Below, piece after piece: positions 41,319 to 53,356 of a DNA stretch of 64,000 nucleotides. The position numbers and the translations under genes were made by a program. Origin of the DNA: Phymatolithon calcareum (Eukaryota; Rhodophyta; Florideophyceae; Hapalidiales); NCBI GenBank assembly GCA_977006965.1, contig OZ345380.1, forward strand, positions 1,612,001-1,676,000, given 5' to 3'. Each line of letters starts with the position of its first letter. Within the stretch, counting starts at the first letter, position 1. The notes below the pieces were generated by a model that searched no databases, was not told where the DNA came from, and worked only from the letters and a program-made list of their open reading frames with translations.

Positions 41319-42377
41319 GTTGAATTCGGTGTAGTGTCTAGTGGTCATCTCCAAAACAATTGCGTAGTGAGACGTTTTCGGAACTGTGAAGCTGTACGTC
41401 AGCTGGTGAATTGGTTTCACAGTGCGGTGGTTGTTATCGCCGTCCTTGTAAACGACTCCATTTTCCTTGCGCTGCCATCCCCAAGGACCAAGGCCGTTAC
41501 TATTCTGAAAATTCTTTCCATTGATCGAAACGCAGTTGCTTCTCGAGAACGGAATGTGTTGTGATGTTCTAGCCCCATGCCTTGGTGCCTTTTGCGTATT
41601 CTTCGGCCTTGGTTTATATATAGGCTTTCCCGAATGGGGCTTTTTCGTGCCCTTCGGCTTTGGTCTGTAGATTGGTATCAGTGTCTGCGGTTTATGCGTG
41701 GGTTTCGGCTTTGGTTTGTAGACATGCTTCCATTGCTGCTTTTTGGGTGTAGCAGCCTTCGGCCTTGGCCTGTGGGCAGATTTCGGCAGGCGGCGAACTT
41801 CTGAATCCCCTTTGGACGGACTAGCTGGGGGGCTCCTGTAAGCGATATTCGATGTTGGTCGTGGTGGACTTCTCGGAATAAGACCTCCCGGCACTAAAGG
41901 CTTCTTTTCCGGCACCGTTGCAGGGGGGAGACGGTTCTCAAAATCCTTCGGACAGGAGAAATGCACAGTGACGCTAACGTTGCGCTGACCGTCAGGAACA
42001 CAAGCAATATTAACATTTCCGGGGTAAGGGTAGTCAATCCAAGGGGCGAGCATACCGCCAGAATCTCCTGCAATAGCGTATGGGAACTGGGTTTCAGTGC
42101 GCTTGTGAAGGCCATTGACGAGGAACTTTACGTGTGAAATCTTTCCCTCGGTCTTGCAAACAACAGTAAAACCGCGAGACGAGAATTGCGCAGGACAGAA
42201 CTCCATGCCATTCTTGAGCTTCGGGCCCTCTTTTCCCCAGCCAGCTTCGTACACATGGAGTCCGGTAGCTCTTCCAGAGTTTGGAATTCGTTTAGCGACG
42301 CCGCGCTTCCTAGGGAAGGCGAGTGCGAGCGCGAGAACGCTCGCGAACCACACTAGACGCAGTAGAGATAGGCGCAT
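41319..42377 (-). CDS. Secreted carbohydrate-binding-like protein, exon 1
   Basis: 353 codons from ATG 42377; a 17-codon upward extension of the frame has no better start. Signal peptide about residues 1-22 (MRLSLLRLVWFASVLALALA). N-terminal domain of about 100 residues: VKFLVNGLHKRTETQFPYAI then AGDSGGMLAPW and an SVTVHFSC end, which resembles the beta-sandwich in carbohydrate-binding/malectin-like proteins with 'PYAIAGD..G.Y..W'. A Lys/Pro-rich linker (KPKPKPTHKP and PKPKGTKKP repeats) follows, then the start of the C-terminal domain (LTYSFTVPKTSHYAIVLEMT). The exon ends at a good donor, AAC|GTGAGC (41319/41318). Exon 2 is at 36383-36691; the joined protein is 455 residues. The product is inferred to be an extracellular matrix or wall protein. 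Confidence 0.85.
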
Positions 42378-43665
42378 GTTAAGACAATTGTTACACCAGA
42401 CTGGTGCCTGGTTTAGTTGTCGTATCACATACCAGACTGGTTACCACAATTTCAAGGGAAGGTCGACTTGGGCAGCATAAATCAGATTTTCAAGGTACGG
42501 ATGGAAATTTTCCGTTACTGGTACCCAGACGGTTGTTTGGGGACAGAGCTCACTATACAATCGAAGAGCACGTGCATTTTGAAAGAGATTTGCTAAAACT
42601 GTCGATGGGCCGATTCTGTTATTATCGTTGGACGTCACTTTGAAAGATATTTATGCCGTTGGTTATGAATTTCCGTCAATTTAAGATTAAGAAAGCTGTC
42701 ACGTTTCAAGGGGGTTACTCAATCGAACATGTCCCAAAATAAATGCACAATACTAATTTAGGTGGTGTGCGTTTGGTAGCCCTTCCAGGTCACTATCCGT
42801 TTAGGTTTCGTTTTAAACTGCGCATGATGTCCACAGAGCTCTCCAAAATAATTTTGTAGCCGCAAGAGAGCCATTAATATCTGGACTTTTAAGCAACTTT
42901 GATGCCATGTGCTTAAAGTTCTTGAATTTTCTCGTTTTACATCAGTAACTCATTGGAGACTGGTAAATTAAGGTTCACAATGTATCATTAAATCGCTTGA
43001 GCGTACATTGCATTCTTTCGTAGAAAAGTGGCGAACGCCGTCTGCTGTACCGATGGCGGTTGAGGGACCATCTGCAAACTTCAAATCTCGCTTGCTACGG
43101 TTGTTGGCTGAATTCCCAACAGGGGGAGGTCACACTTATAGAAGAGTCACCGCTGAAAGTGGCGTCCAAGAGTTTCCACAATACCATTATATGTGGCTGT
43201 CTAGGACAAATGGCGCTATATGACAGATGTAACAAGAAACACGTTCGCAATCCAGGAACTGTAGAGTATAAGAAAGTTTAGCCTTATTCCGAATAAGCGG
43301 GGGCAACCAGGAGGAAAAACAATTAGGACAAGAATCTACGAACCAAGACATAAATCTTCCTAATTGTTCGAGTAATACTCAAGAGAAGTGACAATGAATG
43401 ATGAAGATCGCCTTCTTTGCACAACCCGCAAATACAACTCGTCACCATTGCTCTTCAACGAGCATCACCGGTTCCTGCTATTGAATCATGCGCGCAGAGC
43501 GTGATCAATATGAAGAAAAAGCATATTCTCAGAAGAAAGTTCCCAACTCTTTCTTACGAGGCTCAGATTCGCAGCTCTCTTGACGCATTGTCTATTCCAT
43601 GTCGTTGTAAGAGATGATTATGAGGAAAAGTAACCAGCCGAGAGCTTTTTCAGTGATATTATTCT
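42378..43665. other. Intergenic between the secreted gene and the LINE
   Basis: Upstream region of the secreted gene; 'accagtctgg' occurs twice close to its ATG (about 42398-42440). No gene seen. The last 14 bases (43652-43665) are the left TSD of the LINE. Confidence 0.6.
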
Positions 43666-43800
43666 AAAAGCTCTTCTCTGGAAGAGCCTGTATTGAACCG
43701 AACGGACCTAAACAGCGATCGCGAGCAAGCGTAGCAGAATAGAAAGTTTCTGTCGGGGAAGCTCCCCAGGAGGGTTCTATCTTTGTAGGCGCAAGGCACC

Positions 43801-45264
43801 ATGCCGCCTGAAGGCGAAATGGAGACCTCGAATGACCACCGAGACCGTGAGCTGCCTTGGCTGACGAAGGAAAGTCGCAGATCGAGACGCCGGGCAAGTC
43901 CAAACTCGACGGCGGAAGACAGAAATAATCAAAAAAAACCAAAATTTGAGTCAAGAGTTGACCCCCGGTCCACAGTCAGGACCAGCGAATAGCGGAAAGA
44001 AGCCGGGAGCAGTTGCTACGAAAATGACTCTCAGACCCAAAGGGGATGCCGTACAGAAAGAGAACTATCCACACACTGTGAAGGACAACGCCACTCGGCA
44101 AGCGTTTCCATAGATTCGGAACATGCTTCCGTGTTTTAGGTGCAAGCGAAATGGAACACTGAATATGACTGGAGGCTACAGCACGGTTCCTCTGCTACTT
44201 AAGTGCAGCAAATGCCCGGAGAAGAAGCGTGGAAGTGATGTTGTGTCGTTTGTTGACCAGATGGTACCGTTCGCTCAAGGTGGCGAGAAGAACTGCAAAT
44301 CTGAGACAGAAAGAGAGCCAGAGAGATATCAGAAAGATGCTGTCGATATCAACATTCTATTGAAGAATCTGGAGGAGATCGAAATGAAACATGCAGACAC
44401 TGTGAACCGGGTGATCCTCCTGGGAGCAGAGGTAGTCACGCTCAGGGAAGAGAACCGTAGATTGAAGGAACGCTCTCGGCCAGAAAACGCAACCCAGCCT
44501 ACCGTGGAACCATCTCGAGACTTTCCGTCCGATGCAGCGTTCCCCAGTTTAATAAGCACCGAAAAGCAAGATGTGGCAAAGCCGTCGTACCTTTACACAG
44601 CTCGAAGAGCAGCAAACAATCCACAGGTTTCTGAGGAAGACAAATTGAAATTGGATGCCTGCACTGAACGAATGAGGCCAATGATGAGACCTGAAAAAGT
44701 CCCAGTGGTGTAAGTACTCTACTTTAAGAGCTTCCCGAGGACGGACTGGAAGTACATTGAGGAAGCTGTGCGGGACCTACTAAGGAACAGACGTCTCCTG
44801 CATGTGTCGTTCATTGGAAACTCTGTAATGGAACTCTTTGTTGAGAAGGTGGATTGTTCGAACATCATCAGTCTCATTCGATCAGCAAAGATGTCACACA
44901 TGCCAAGATTAGCGCATTTGAGAATGCGCTAAACACCTGCCAGATAGCAAACGCTGTTGATGGTCAGAAAAGAAACATGGAGAAGTTAAGGGGACGAGCG
45001 GGCTATTGCACAGCGAAGGCGGACAATATTGTTGCCCGAGAATGGTATCACGGCATGGAGAAAGCTGCAAACAGAAGATTCTTCGACCTATGTGTCGAAA
45101 GCGCCGTAACGGCGGAGAGGCGTAACCTGGTGGCACCAGAGCTCCGCCTTGGTGGGCGAGAAAGCGCAAGACTCCAAACCGAGAATATAGACCGGGGAGC
45201 GGGAGAGCCGCAGCTCTCACAGGAGAAAATCCAGGAACAGCAACAGCTACCGCATCAGAAATAG
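43801..45264 (+). pseudogene. LINE ORF1 (broken)
   Basis: A first ATG at 43801 begins a basic, charged frame. Coding-like sequence continues in another frame through a stop near 44112, then MLPCFRCKRNGTLNMTGG at 44123 with a four-Cys motif (C-x2-C...C-x2-C, a possible zinc knuckle). A coiled coil follows (NILLKNLEEIEMKHADTVN, REENRRLKE). Another stop and shift at about 44713 lead to 44854-45264. The coiled coil plus Cys motif is typical of LINE ORF1 RNA-binding proteins. Confidence 0.65.
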
Positions 45265-45329
45265 TCCAATCTGACGTTGAAGAGGCAGAGAAAGACTCTA
45301 GCACTAAGCCTGGAACTACAAATGAGAAG

Positions 45330-48300
45330 ACACCAGACACTCTTGAGATACATCAAGAGGAAACCTCGGAAAATGCTATTTAAGAAAAAGTGGCGTTTGG
45401 CAACCTTCAATGCTGGACGCTCTCCGGAGACCCCAGCATACATAGAAAAAATGATGAAAACCACGGAATAGACATGGCTGCAATAACTGAAACACACTTG
45501 AGACCAGAAGGGAAAATTCTATCTGATTGCCTCCACAGACGTGGCGAAATTCTGGAGGGGTTTCGCTATTCCTTCGGAAGCACTCTGGGAGCCGCCTGAT
45601 CTTTAAACATGCAGAGACAAATTTTCAACTGATTATTGCCCAAGTGGGGGAGATAAAAGTGGGAGCTGTCTACATATCCCCGACAGCAACCTGAACGGAA
45701 ACCGAGAAATACCTGATCATGGTCAATACGGACGCACGAGGAAAGGCAATTGTGTGCGGCGACTGGAACGCTCGGCACCTGAGGTGGGATCTCCGCTCAA
45801 ATAAGAGAGACAACCAGCTCTTCCGTTGGGCAACAGCAAAGAACTGGGATGTTCGAACTTGGACAGGTTTCAGCTTCCGAACCAAGCGGTTCAAGAGCAA
45901 CATCGACTTTTTCGTAACGAAAGGAATTGAGACAGCAACGGTCTGCTCACCGGCAGACGTCTGGACAGGTAATACGCAGCACCGACCAGTGACGGCAAGT
46001 TTTCTGACTCGCCAAAACCATACAAGAGCTCAAAAACCACGAATATCGGTTAAACAATGGAGACATGAAGAGAAACAAGAAAAAGTTCGGGAACTATACG
46101 GGACAGCCATTCCAGGAATCCTCGATGATCTGAAACGGTGCAACACTCGACAGGAACTAGATCGTCTTTACGAAAAAATAGAGGATACGCTATGTGAGCC
46201 CTGGAGGGAGAAGAAAACTAGTCCACCAAACTACAAACCGTTCTGGAACTCAAATCTCGAAACGAAGTGCAAACGTCGCAAGAAAACTGTACAAGAAAGC
46301 TCAAGAGCAGGATACAAAAGAGGCATGGAAGCAATATGAGGAATGTCGTAAAGATATTCGCAAAATGGTGAACAGAAGTAAGCGGCAGCAGTATCAAGAA
46401 TACACAGACGATCTTGAGGAAAAGGATGGGTCCAAGGCAATTGAACAAATCTTCGGAATGCAGAAGAAGAGAACACGAAGAACGTCTAGGAACAAGATGA
46501 CCGGCCTTCCATTGCATAGAACGCTGTTCGCGGCCCACGTGTCCCAGACATGCCGAGATGTCAGGGGATGGCGACCAAGACCTTCGCACTTTGACTGTCC
46601 TCCTCAAATGCGGAATCTTATCTAACTAGCAATCCTGAAAGCTCCAACCAGAAAGGCCCCAGGCCTGGACGGAGTGAAGAGCGAAATGTTGAAAGTGGAC
46701 TTGGACGAATGTACAGACCTAGTATATGAGCTATGGACAGCCTGCGGCAGATGCGGAACACTTCCACAATCGTGGATGAAAGCTCTCTTGGTCCCGCTGC
46801 ACAAGAAAGGAGACCATGACGATCCAAAAAATTTCAGACCCATATCACTACTGAGTCAGGTCCGAAAGATTGTTGAGTCCGCAATTGATATTATGCTCCG
46901 TCATAGATACAAGAACCACAACATCCACCTTGGGTTTCAGAAAGGGAAGAGTACGGAGCTCGTAATCTTGAGGGCGCTGGAACTACAAAAACGAGGGCAG
47001 CGATGCATCGCAGTATTGGACCTGAAGGCAGCGAATGACGCAGTGGCTAGACAATACCTGCAAGAGGGAATGAGAGGGCTTCTACCGCAAGAGCTATGCC
47101 CGATGATCGAACAATTCTTGATGCCTTGCTGGGTATCCACGGTTGGGGACCGGCAGCAGAAGTGGTTCCTAATTGACAAAGGAGTACCTCAGGGGTCTCC
47201 GCTGAGTCCAAGTTTGTACAACCTTTTCATGGACGAATTCGCGGAAAGAATAAGCCGAGTGCCACGAGAAGTCGCAGATGTAGCCGCAGTCCTCCTTGCG
47301 GACGACGTTCTCCTGTCGGCAAAGACACCAGAGGGACTACAGAGACTGTTAAATATAGCATCGAAATGGGCAAGAGACAGGCAGATGGTTTGGAACACGA
47401 AAACTGGGAAGAGCGAAGTTCTTCTCTCGGACGACACAAGATCACCGATTTTCAAGCTTGCAGGAAATACGCTGGCAAAGGTCAAAAAAGTCTCATACCT
47501 TGGCATCTCACTCAGTAATGAGGGAGTTACCGACACAAAAATGCTTGTGCGCATCCGACACGCCAAGATCGAGGTATATCAACTAAGGTCCCTGGGTGCC
47601 TCGTTGCGGGCACTCAACCCCTTGAATGCAGTGAAGACCTACATGGTGTTGATACAACCGGGATGGGAGTATGCCATGCACCTGTAGTCATGGACGCCGA
47701 GAGTCCAGACAGCTATCGCAGAAGTGGAGAAGACACTTTTCGCACAAGTGTTCGGTCCAATATCGAAAAACCGTTATGTCAGACTTCGCCTTCTGTGCCG
47801 AATTCACAACACCGAAAACAGGAGACTCGTTCTAGCACTCAGAATGCTGGAACGAGCCAGATCAAAGAAAAGGAGCCTTCTGGCCTTCCCAATCGAGGAA
47901 CGAGATGTGGATGAACTACAGTGGGTTAGTCGAGACATATCGGCAATGTTACAGTACCATCTATTCGAGACGGCACTGACTTTCCTCAAGCAGGTGGTTT
48001 CAGCAAAATCGTTGCGGACTTTGCTCTTCAAAGACGAAGGAGACGTCTCGGAGTCCAACAGAAAGAGAAAAATTCGCTACGATCTGCCGGGGTCTACCCC
48101 GGCGATTATTAGACTCCCGAAAACACGGCACCGCCAATTAGCGGTAAAGTGGGCATTTGGTCGGTTCCCCCCAATGAAAACATCACTTTTCACAGACAAG
48201 TTCGGTGATACTGTACCAATCCTCATGAGCAACCTGGAAGAATACCTCGGAAGATATCAACTGACCAAAGAGGAGATTAATATCACTGAAAAAGCTCTAG

Positions 48301-48347
48301 GCAAGCTACTCTTCTTCACTATCGTCTTTTACGACGACATGGAATAG
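45330..48347 (+). pseudogene. LINE ORF2: AP endonuclease and reverse transcriptase (broken)
   Basis: Endonuclease blocks: WRLATFNAGRSPETPAYIEK, then (after a frameshift near 45465) MAAITETHLRPEGK with the catalytic Glu, CGDWNARHLRWDLRSN, FKSNIDFFV, QHRPV. RT blocks in the open run 46674-47687: KAPGLDGVKSEMLK (just upstream), DPKNFRPISLLSQVRK, IHLGFQKGKST, VLDLKAANDAV, GVPQGSPLSPSLYNLFMDEF, LLADDVLLSAK and YLGISLS. The C-terminal part (47724-48347) continues in another frame and ends FYDDME. The metal-binding LADD is present. At least four disruptions (near 45465, 45600, 46340, 47687) inactivate it. Confidence 0.88.
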
Positions 48348-48576
48348 ACAAGGCGCCAATTGAGGAAATCTGATCAGTGGACCCCAAGCTTTTCCCTCCC
48401 TTTTTACGGGAGAGGGTTTTTGCAGCTAGGGCTACGACGTTTAACCCCGGTTACAAGTATTTGAATAGATGATCGAAGCTACAAAGCAGCTGCTGAAACG
48501 CATGTCACTTGCAATCTCATGAGTGTTACTGAGGGCGTTTAATAAATTCCAAATTCAAAAAAAGTGATATTATTCT

Positions 48577-49559
48577 TCTCATGGGGCAGCTGATATCTTT
48601 CAAAGTACTATTCGAGATTTTTCATGAAGATTGGTACGGTATCACCGAACTTGCCTACGAGAAGTGTTTTGCTCATTGCGGGGTACCGACCGATTGCCGA
48701 CTTTATCGCTTATTGGCGGTGTTAGAAAGGTTAGAGAGGTAGATTTTAATAAAAAGTTACCAACGCATCTGCTGACGCTTGGGGCAACTTTACTAGTGCG
48801 AAGAGGTTTTGGCTGGATTCTCTCTAAAGAAGAATTTCTTTATTTGTTGGTGTAACACGATTCAGTGGGGTACAAAACCCCACCTCTGGTCTCCTTCGGG
48901 ACCTCGAGGCGGAAAATTACTCCCCTGTCTTGTTGCACGCGGTGATTTCAGGTTGCGAGCAGTCATTACTTGTCCATGTCGCAAGAATAGTAGATTTGTT
49001 GTCTTGGTTCGATATACACGTGAGCAACAAGGTTGTTAGCCTGGATAGCAAAGCACCAGGCATCCACGGGTAGAAGAGACCTAGCTTATAGTTACTGCGC
49101 GGGATCATGGTATGATAGCTTTCTCTCGAGGCACACTTTAGTATAGACGACGATGCCGACGCGAGGGAGAGAGAGGAGATCATCAAGTTCAAACCATTTC
49201 CACCGTCAAGGTAAAGTGCTTTTCATACATTCTACCCATCTCGGTGAAGAACCAACGTTGGTCACGAGCGGGAGGCGAGACCCTGTACCCTACGTCCCTA
49301 GTAGGGGGAGACACCAACTAGCAATCCGACGATCGGTTGGCATCTCCGCGAAACGCAATAGTGCTCCGACGAGCATTGCGTTTGGAACTTGCAGTCTACC
49401 GGCCCAAGTTCTGTCCCTGTCCACGACCGGAGCGCGTTCCCGTTCCACTTCGATTCAGTCAAGTTCATTAAACCCGCGAACGTTGTAATTAGGGGTCCGC
49501 GGCTTAACATCTTGAAGACCAGGGACACTCCAGAGGCTGAATCATGGTTAAGAGCTCTT
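48577..49559. other. Intergenic, no supported gene
   Basis: Short frames only. LINE debris begins near 49560. Confidence 0.5.
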
Positions 49560-50769
49560 CGATTGCTCGCTTAGTCTAAGCGCTGTCCTCTTTGGAGAGT
49601 CTGTCATTTGCGAGGCCATTTGTCACGTCTTCGATGGCATCTTTCCCACATTGGCCAGTGAGCTCGATAAGGGTGGAGGAGCTCATTGGAGGGAACATTT
49701 CCAAATGACCACTTGATGGCAAGTGTTCTATGTCTTCTTGAGTTGAATAGAAGGTGCGGGGGTAACGAGACTTTCGCGTGCGGTATATGTTGTTTTTTCG
49801 ACTTTTCCACATCCTATGCGGCCTTCAGTATCTCGTTTCTTTGATCTTTCTTGATGTTTGTCGAAATTGTCGTTTCTTTTGCAGCTTCGCACAAGAATCC
49901 ATTCACTCTCGCGTGGACAATATCTCTCTCCGCTTCTAAACGTTCCTTGTTTGCGAGCTTTGTTGTTTGACCAGATATCAGTGCATCGCGTCTTCTTATC
50001 AATCTCTGCACAAATCGTCGTGCAAGGACGTCTCTTCTTCCCTTGGGTTGGAGGATGCGACACATGGCCCTGCACCTGTCCAAGGTTTTTTTTCCTGGTC
50101 TCCCAAGGATTTACCCGAAGAACAGAGATTCAACCTTCCTGACTTCTGAGGCCACCTTCGCGGTCCAAGGTGTGAGATGTAGAGCATATTCCCATCTTGA
50201 CTGCACAAGAGATTTGTGCAGCCTAATCGCCCTCGCGGGGTGGACACCTTTAGTAAACACGCCCAACCGTCGAAGATACCCAAGCACAGTTTTGGATTTC
50301 TTGGTCCTCTCTATCAGTTTGGTGACTGAAACTCCCTGTTCCGCTAGTGTTACCCCGAGGTACGTTACCTCCGGGAGAGTCTTTAGCCGCCGTCCCCAGA
50401 GACGGAAGCTATGACCTGCCGTGACCTTGGTCCAAAGAATTACGCTTTTCTCGGTGTTCCACTCAATACCATATCTGTGCGCCCACTAGAGGTCAGATCC
50501 AAGATGCTTTGAAGGCCTTCCACTGATTTTGCGGACAATTTCACATCTTCTGTGAACATTTTGCAGGTCTCGTTTGTGATATTCTCCGGTATGGAGTCTA
50601 GAGCAACGGCAAACGTGTCCATGAAGATACTGTACATGCACGAACTGAGAGGGGACCCATAGGGCTCGACTCTGTAAATGGTGTACCACACGGAATCCCC
50701 ATCGTCTCTCGTCTGTATGAATGAGGGATCCAGGAAGAGAATAACCATTTCGGCGATCTCTGGTTAATT
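49560..50769 (-). mobile_element. LINE ORF2 fragment, second subfamily
   Basis: Minus-strand RT palm pieces (YGSPLSSCMYSIFMDTFAVA, MFTEDVKLSAKSVEGLQSIL, 50440-50748) are followed downstream by blocks equivalent to the C-terminal half of ORF2: RAMCRILQPKGRRDVLARRF at 49.81-50.08 kb, then the counterpart of LAVKWAFGRFP at 49.6-49.81 kb. It is diverged from the 43.7-kb LINE, has a degenerate LADD (TEDV), and contains many frameshifts. Confidence 0.75.
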
Positions 50770-51110
50770 GGCCGTGTTGTGCTTTCGGGAGTCTCCTGAT
50801 CGCCGGGGCGGACCCCGCAAGATCACACGGATATTTCCTGTTGCTGTTGGACTACATGTCTCCTTCGTCTTTGAAGAGCCTCCAGGATTTTTCAAAAACT
50901 TCTTGAGGAACGTCAGTGTCGTCTCGAAAAGGTCATGATGGAACATTGCCTACATGACGCGACTAACCCATCGCAGTTCCTCCACTTCTCTTTCTCCCTT
51001 GGGACGGCTAGAAGGCGCCTTTACTTTGATCTGGCTCGTTCTAACATTCTGAGCGCTAGAACGAGTCTCCTGTTTTCGGCATTGCGTATTCGGTATAGTT
51101 TCCTGCTGAT
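50770..51110 (-). mobile_element. LINE ORF2 C-terminal fragment, first subfamily
   Basis: Minus-strand sequence close to the 43.7-kb LINE: 'aggagactcgttctagcgct' near 51050, then MFHHDLFETTLTFLKK and DSRKHNTAN. It is interrupted at about 50770, where the second-subfamily fragment abuts, and at about 51110, where a plus-strand fragment begins, so the three pieces are nested or juxtaposed. Confidence 0.7.
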
Positions 51111-51720
51111 GTGCACTGACTCTCGCCTCCTACAAGTTCGACGGGCCAAGCCGGATGAGAAGTGTTTGAATTTAATCCTCGTCTCTTCAGTAGATTTTGA
51201 ACAAGCCCACGAGCACTATTCCACCCTATCAAAAGCAGAAGCTCAACACCGAGAACTCCCTGCAATACTCAAATTTCCGCAACTGAAACACAGGCAACTG
51301 GCGGTTCAGTACGCCTTTGGAAGATTTCCCCAAGTGTCTACCACACTGATGGCAGATAGATTTGGAAACAAAGTCAGACAGCACATGGAGACCCTGGATC
51401 GCAACTTGTCAGTCTAAGAACTCAATGAAGACGACAGAGCGGCAACTGAGAGGCATTAGATGACCTTTTGCTCTTCAGAAAAAGCATCATCGAGAGTATG
51501 CAGCATGAAGAAGACCTGTACTGGAAGAAGAAGCGACGCCTCGAAACTGCTACAAAGAGCAATCAAAACAACCGAACACATGCTAGGGTCTCTGATAGAA
51601 TGCCAGACATAAGAGTAGAGCCGCCCTAGCGAGGGCAGCACCTGAGGAAGCCCTGCCCGTATATTCGTATGACTGCGGGGCTTTAAAAAAATTGCAATAA
51701 AAAAAAAGCTCAACATCAGC
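51111..51720 (+). mobile_element. LINE ORF2 C-terminus and 3' end, third fragment
   Basis: Plus strand: ILKFPQLKHRQLAVQYAFGRFPQ (split as ILKFPQLKHRQL and AVQYAFGRFP), ADRFGNKVRQHMETLDRNL, a stop, then in a shifted frame ALDDLLLFRKSIIESMQHEE. The tail 'gaagccctgcccgtatattcgta' (about 51650) matches the 3' ends near 9250, 54500 and 56690. It ends A-rich at about 51700. Confidence 0.7.
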
Positions 51721-51734
51721 CACCCATTGCACAC

Positions 51735-51760
51735 TAAGTGTCTCCTATAGGAGACACTTA
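51735..51760. repeat. Perfect 26-bp palindrome
   Basis: taagtgtctcctataggaga with the completing complement. It sits between the LINE tail and fold-back copy II. Confidence 0.7.
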
Positions 51761-52860
51761 ATTTTTAGAGTCAATAGAATGACACTAGTGCAGCATTGCA
51801 CTAAATTCGAGGAGCGTTTGACAAGGACAAATTCTCTCTGGTGCTATCTAAAAGTTACCACTGCACTGAGATGGCCATAAATGTCCCGCCTGCTGCACCG
51901 CAGTATCCGCAGAGACAGGCAAGTGACGGAGTCACGAGTCGACCTGGAAGGCAGGTGAGAACGAACGACTTATTAGCGCGTCTTCTCGCCAGATGTGCAG
52001 CTTCCGCCCAAGCGCTCTCAAATGTCCCTCTCCAAGGCCATTTTCGAAAAATTCACGACAGCTATGTCTGAAGCCCGAGCTGCATACCCTCAGCATCAAA
52101 GCCGGTCGCTCATGGCAGCAAAACAGCACCTTTGGACAGTTTTGGAACACTGTGCAAAGGCGAATAAAGCAAAACACCGTGGCGATATGTTTTATTCAAG
52201 CCTGGTTTTGCTCAAGGAACCGGTTTCCGCATCTACAACACCTTGCGCTATGGTGTCAGGTAGCGCAAGGTTCACCCACTACGCACAACAGCACCGCATC
52301 ACAGAACCTCGTTGCGCAAGAGGTAGTGGATAACAACTCCGATCTTCCGGTGACCCCCATATTGGGGAGCTCGTCTACCTCAGGCCCAGTCCTCCTCAAT
52401 GCTCCCGTTTCTACTGCTTCTGTGCCGCGGTCTTTAGTTCATGGGACCGCTGCATATCATTACACTATGAGCGTCCACTCGAGAAAACGTACCCATGAGG
52501 ACGATGGAATTCAAGGAGCTTTTGTCTCGTCTGTTAGTCCCACTGTAAATGAAGCGTAAACCAAATCTTGGAGACCTTGAGTCAAAGAAGCAGTATCATT
52601 TCTAGTGGGTCAAAGAGACGAGACAAGAGCTCCTCGAATTCCATCGTCCTCACGGACACGTTTCCTCGAGGGGACACCAAGGGTGGAATGATATGCAGTA
52701 GTTCCAAGAACAAAAGAGCGCGGAACAGAAGCAGCAGAAACGGGAGCACTGAGGAGGACTGGGCCTGAGGTGGCCAGGCTCCCCACTATGGGGGTCACCG
52801 GTGATCCTTTTGTTACCTGACCCTAGGGCGCAAGGTGTTGCAGACGCGGAAACCGGTCCT

Positions 52861-53193
52861 TCAAGAGAAGGAAGCTCGAATAAAACACATCACCAGGGTG
52901 ATGTGCTTGTTCGCCTTTGCACAGTTTTTCAGAACTGTCCAAAGATGCTGTTTCCCTGTCATGAGCGACCGGCTTTGATACTGCAGCTCCGCAACTCGAG
53001 CTTTAGACATTGCTGTCTTATATTTCTCGAATGTGGACTCGGAGAGGGCCGCTCGATAGCGCTTGGCCGGAAGTGGCCCATCCGGAAAGGCAGATAAGAA
53101 CGCGATAATAAGTCGCTTGTTCTCATCTGCCTCCCAGGTTGCCCTAGCTGCCGAAGCTTCGCGCAATGAAAAGAAATGCCCCTCGGATTTCAT
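52861..53193 (-). CDS. Element-encoded block B (SANT-like?)
   Basis: 110-residue open frame from an ATG with REASAARATWEADENKRLII, then AFLSAFPDGPLPAKRYRAAL and SKARVAELQYQSRSL. The aromatic-Glu-Leu-rich start is faintly like Myb/SANT-type DNA-binding domains, but this is weak. It probably continues ORF A across a 57-nt GT..AG gap whose ends are conserved in copies I and II. Homologues are at about 12.19-12.45 kb (plus) and 51.95-52.2 kb (plus). Confidence 0.4.
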   Translation of the reverse strand: MKSEGHFFSLREASAARATWEADENKRLIIAFLSAFPDGPLPAKRYRAALSESTFEKYKTAMSKARVAELQYQSRSLMTGKQHLWTVLKNCAKANKHITLVMCFIRASFS

Positions 53194-53356
53194 CCCACAA
53201 ACATGTGCCGAAAGGACAATATAGAAGCGTAAACAAAAGGCATACTGTTAGAAACGAAGGTGCAACTTGATGAAAGTGAGGACTAATCCAAGCAACATAC
53301 CTCTGAAAGTAGCGGGTGAAATGAAATCATCGGACAGCCTTCCACGGCGTGTCATC

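Larger units (their letters stand above)
43666..48562 (+). mobile_element. Near-full-length LINE retrotransposon with TSD
   Basis: 4,897 bp flanked by an exact 14-bp direct repeat, agtgatattattct, at 43652-43665 and 48563-48576. It has a 5' UTR of about 130 bp, a broken ORF1, ORF2 with AP-endonuclease, RT and C-terminal region, a 3' UTR of about 210 bp and a short A-rich 3' end (caaattcaaaaa). Frameshifts and stops show it is not currently autonomous. The clade was not determined; gene order and the endonuclease place it in the APE-type LINEs. Confidence 0.9.
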
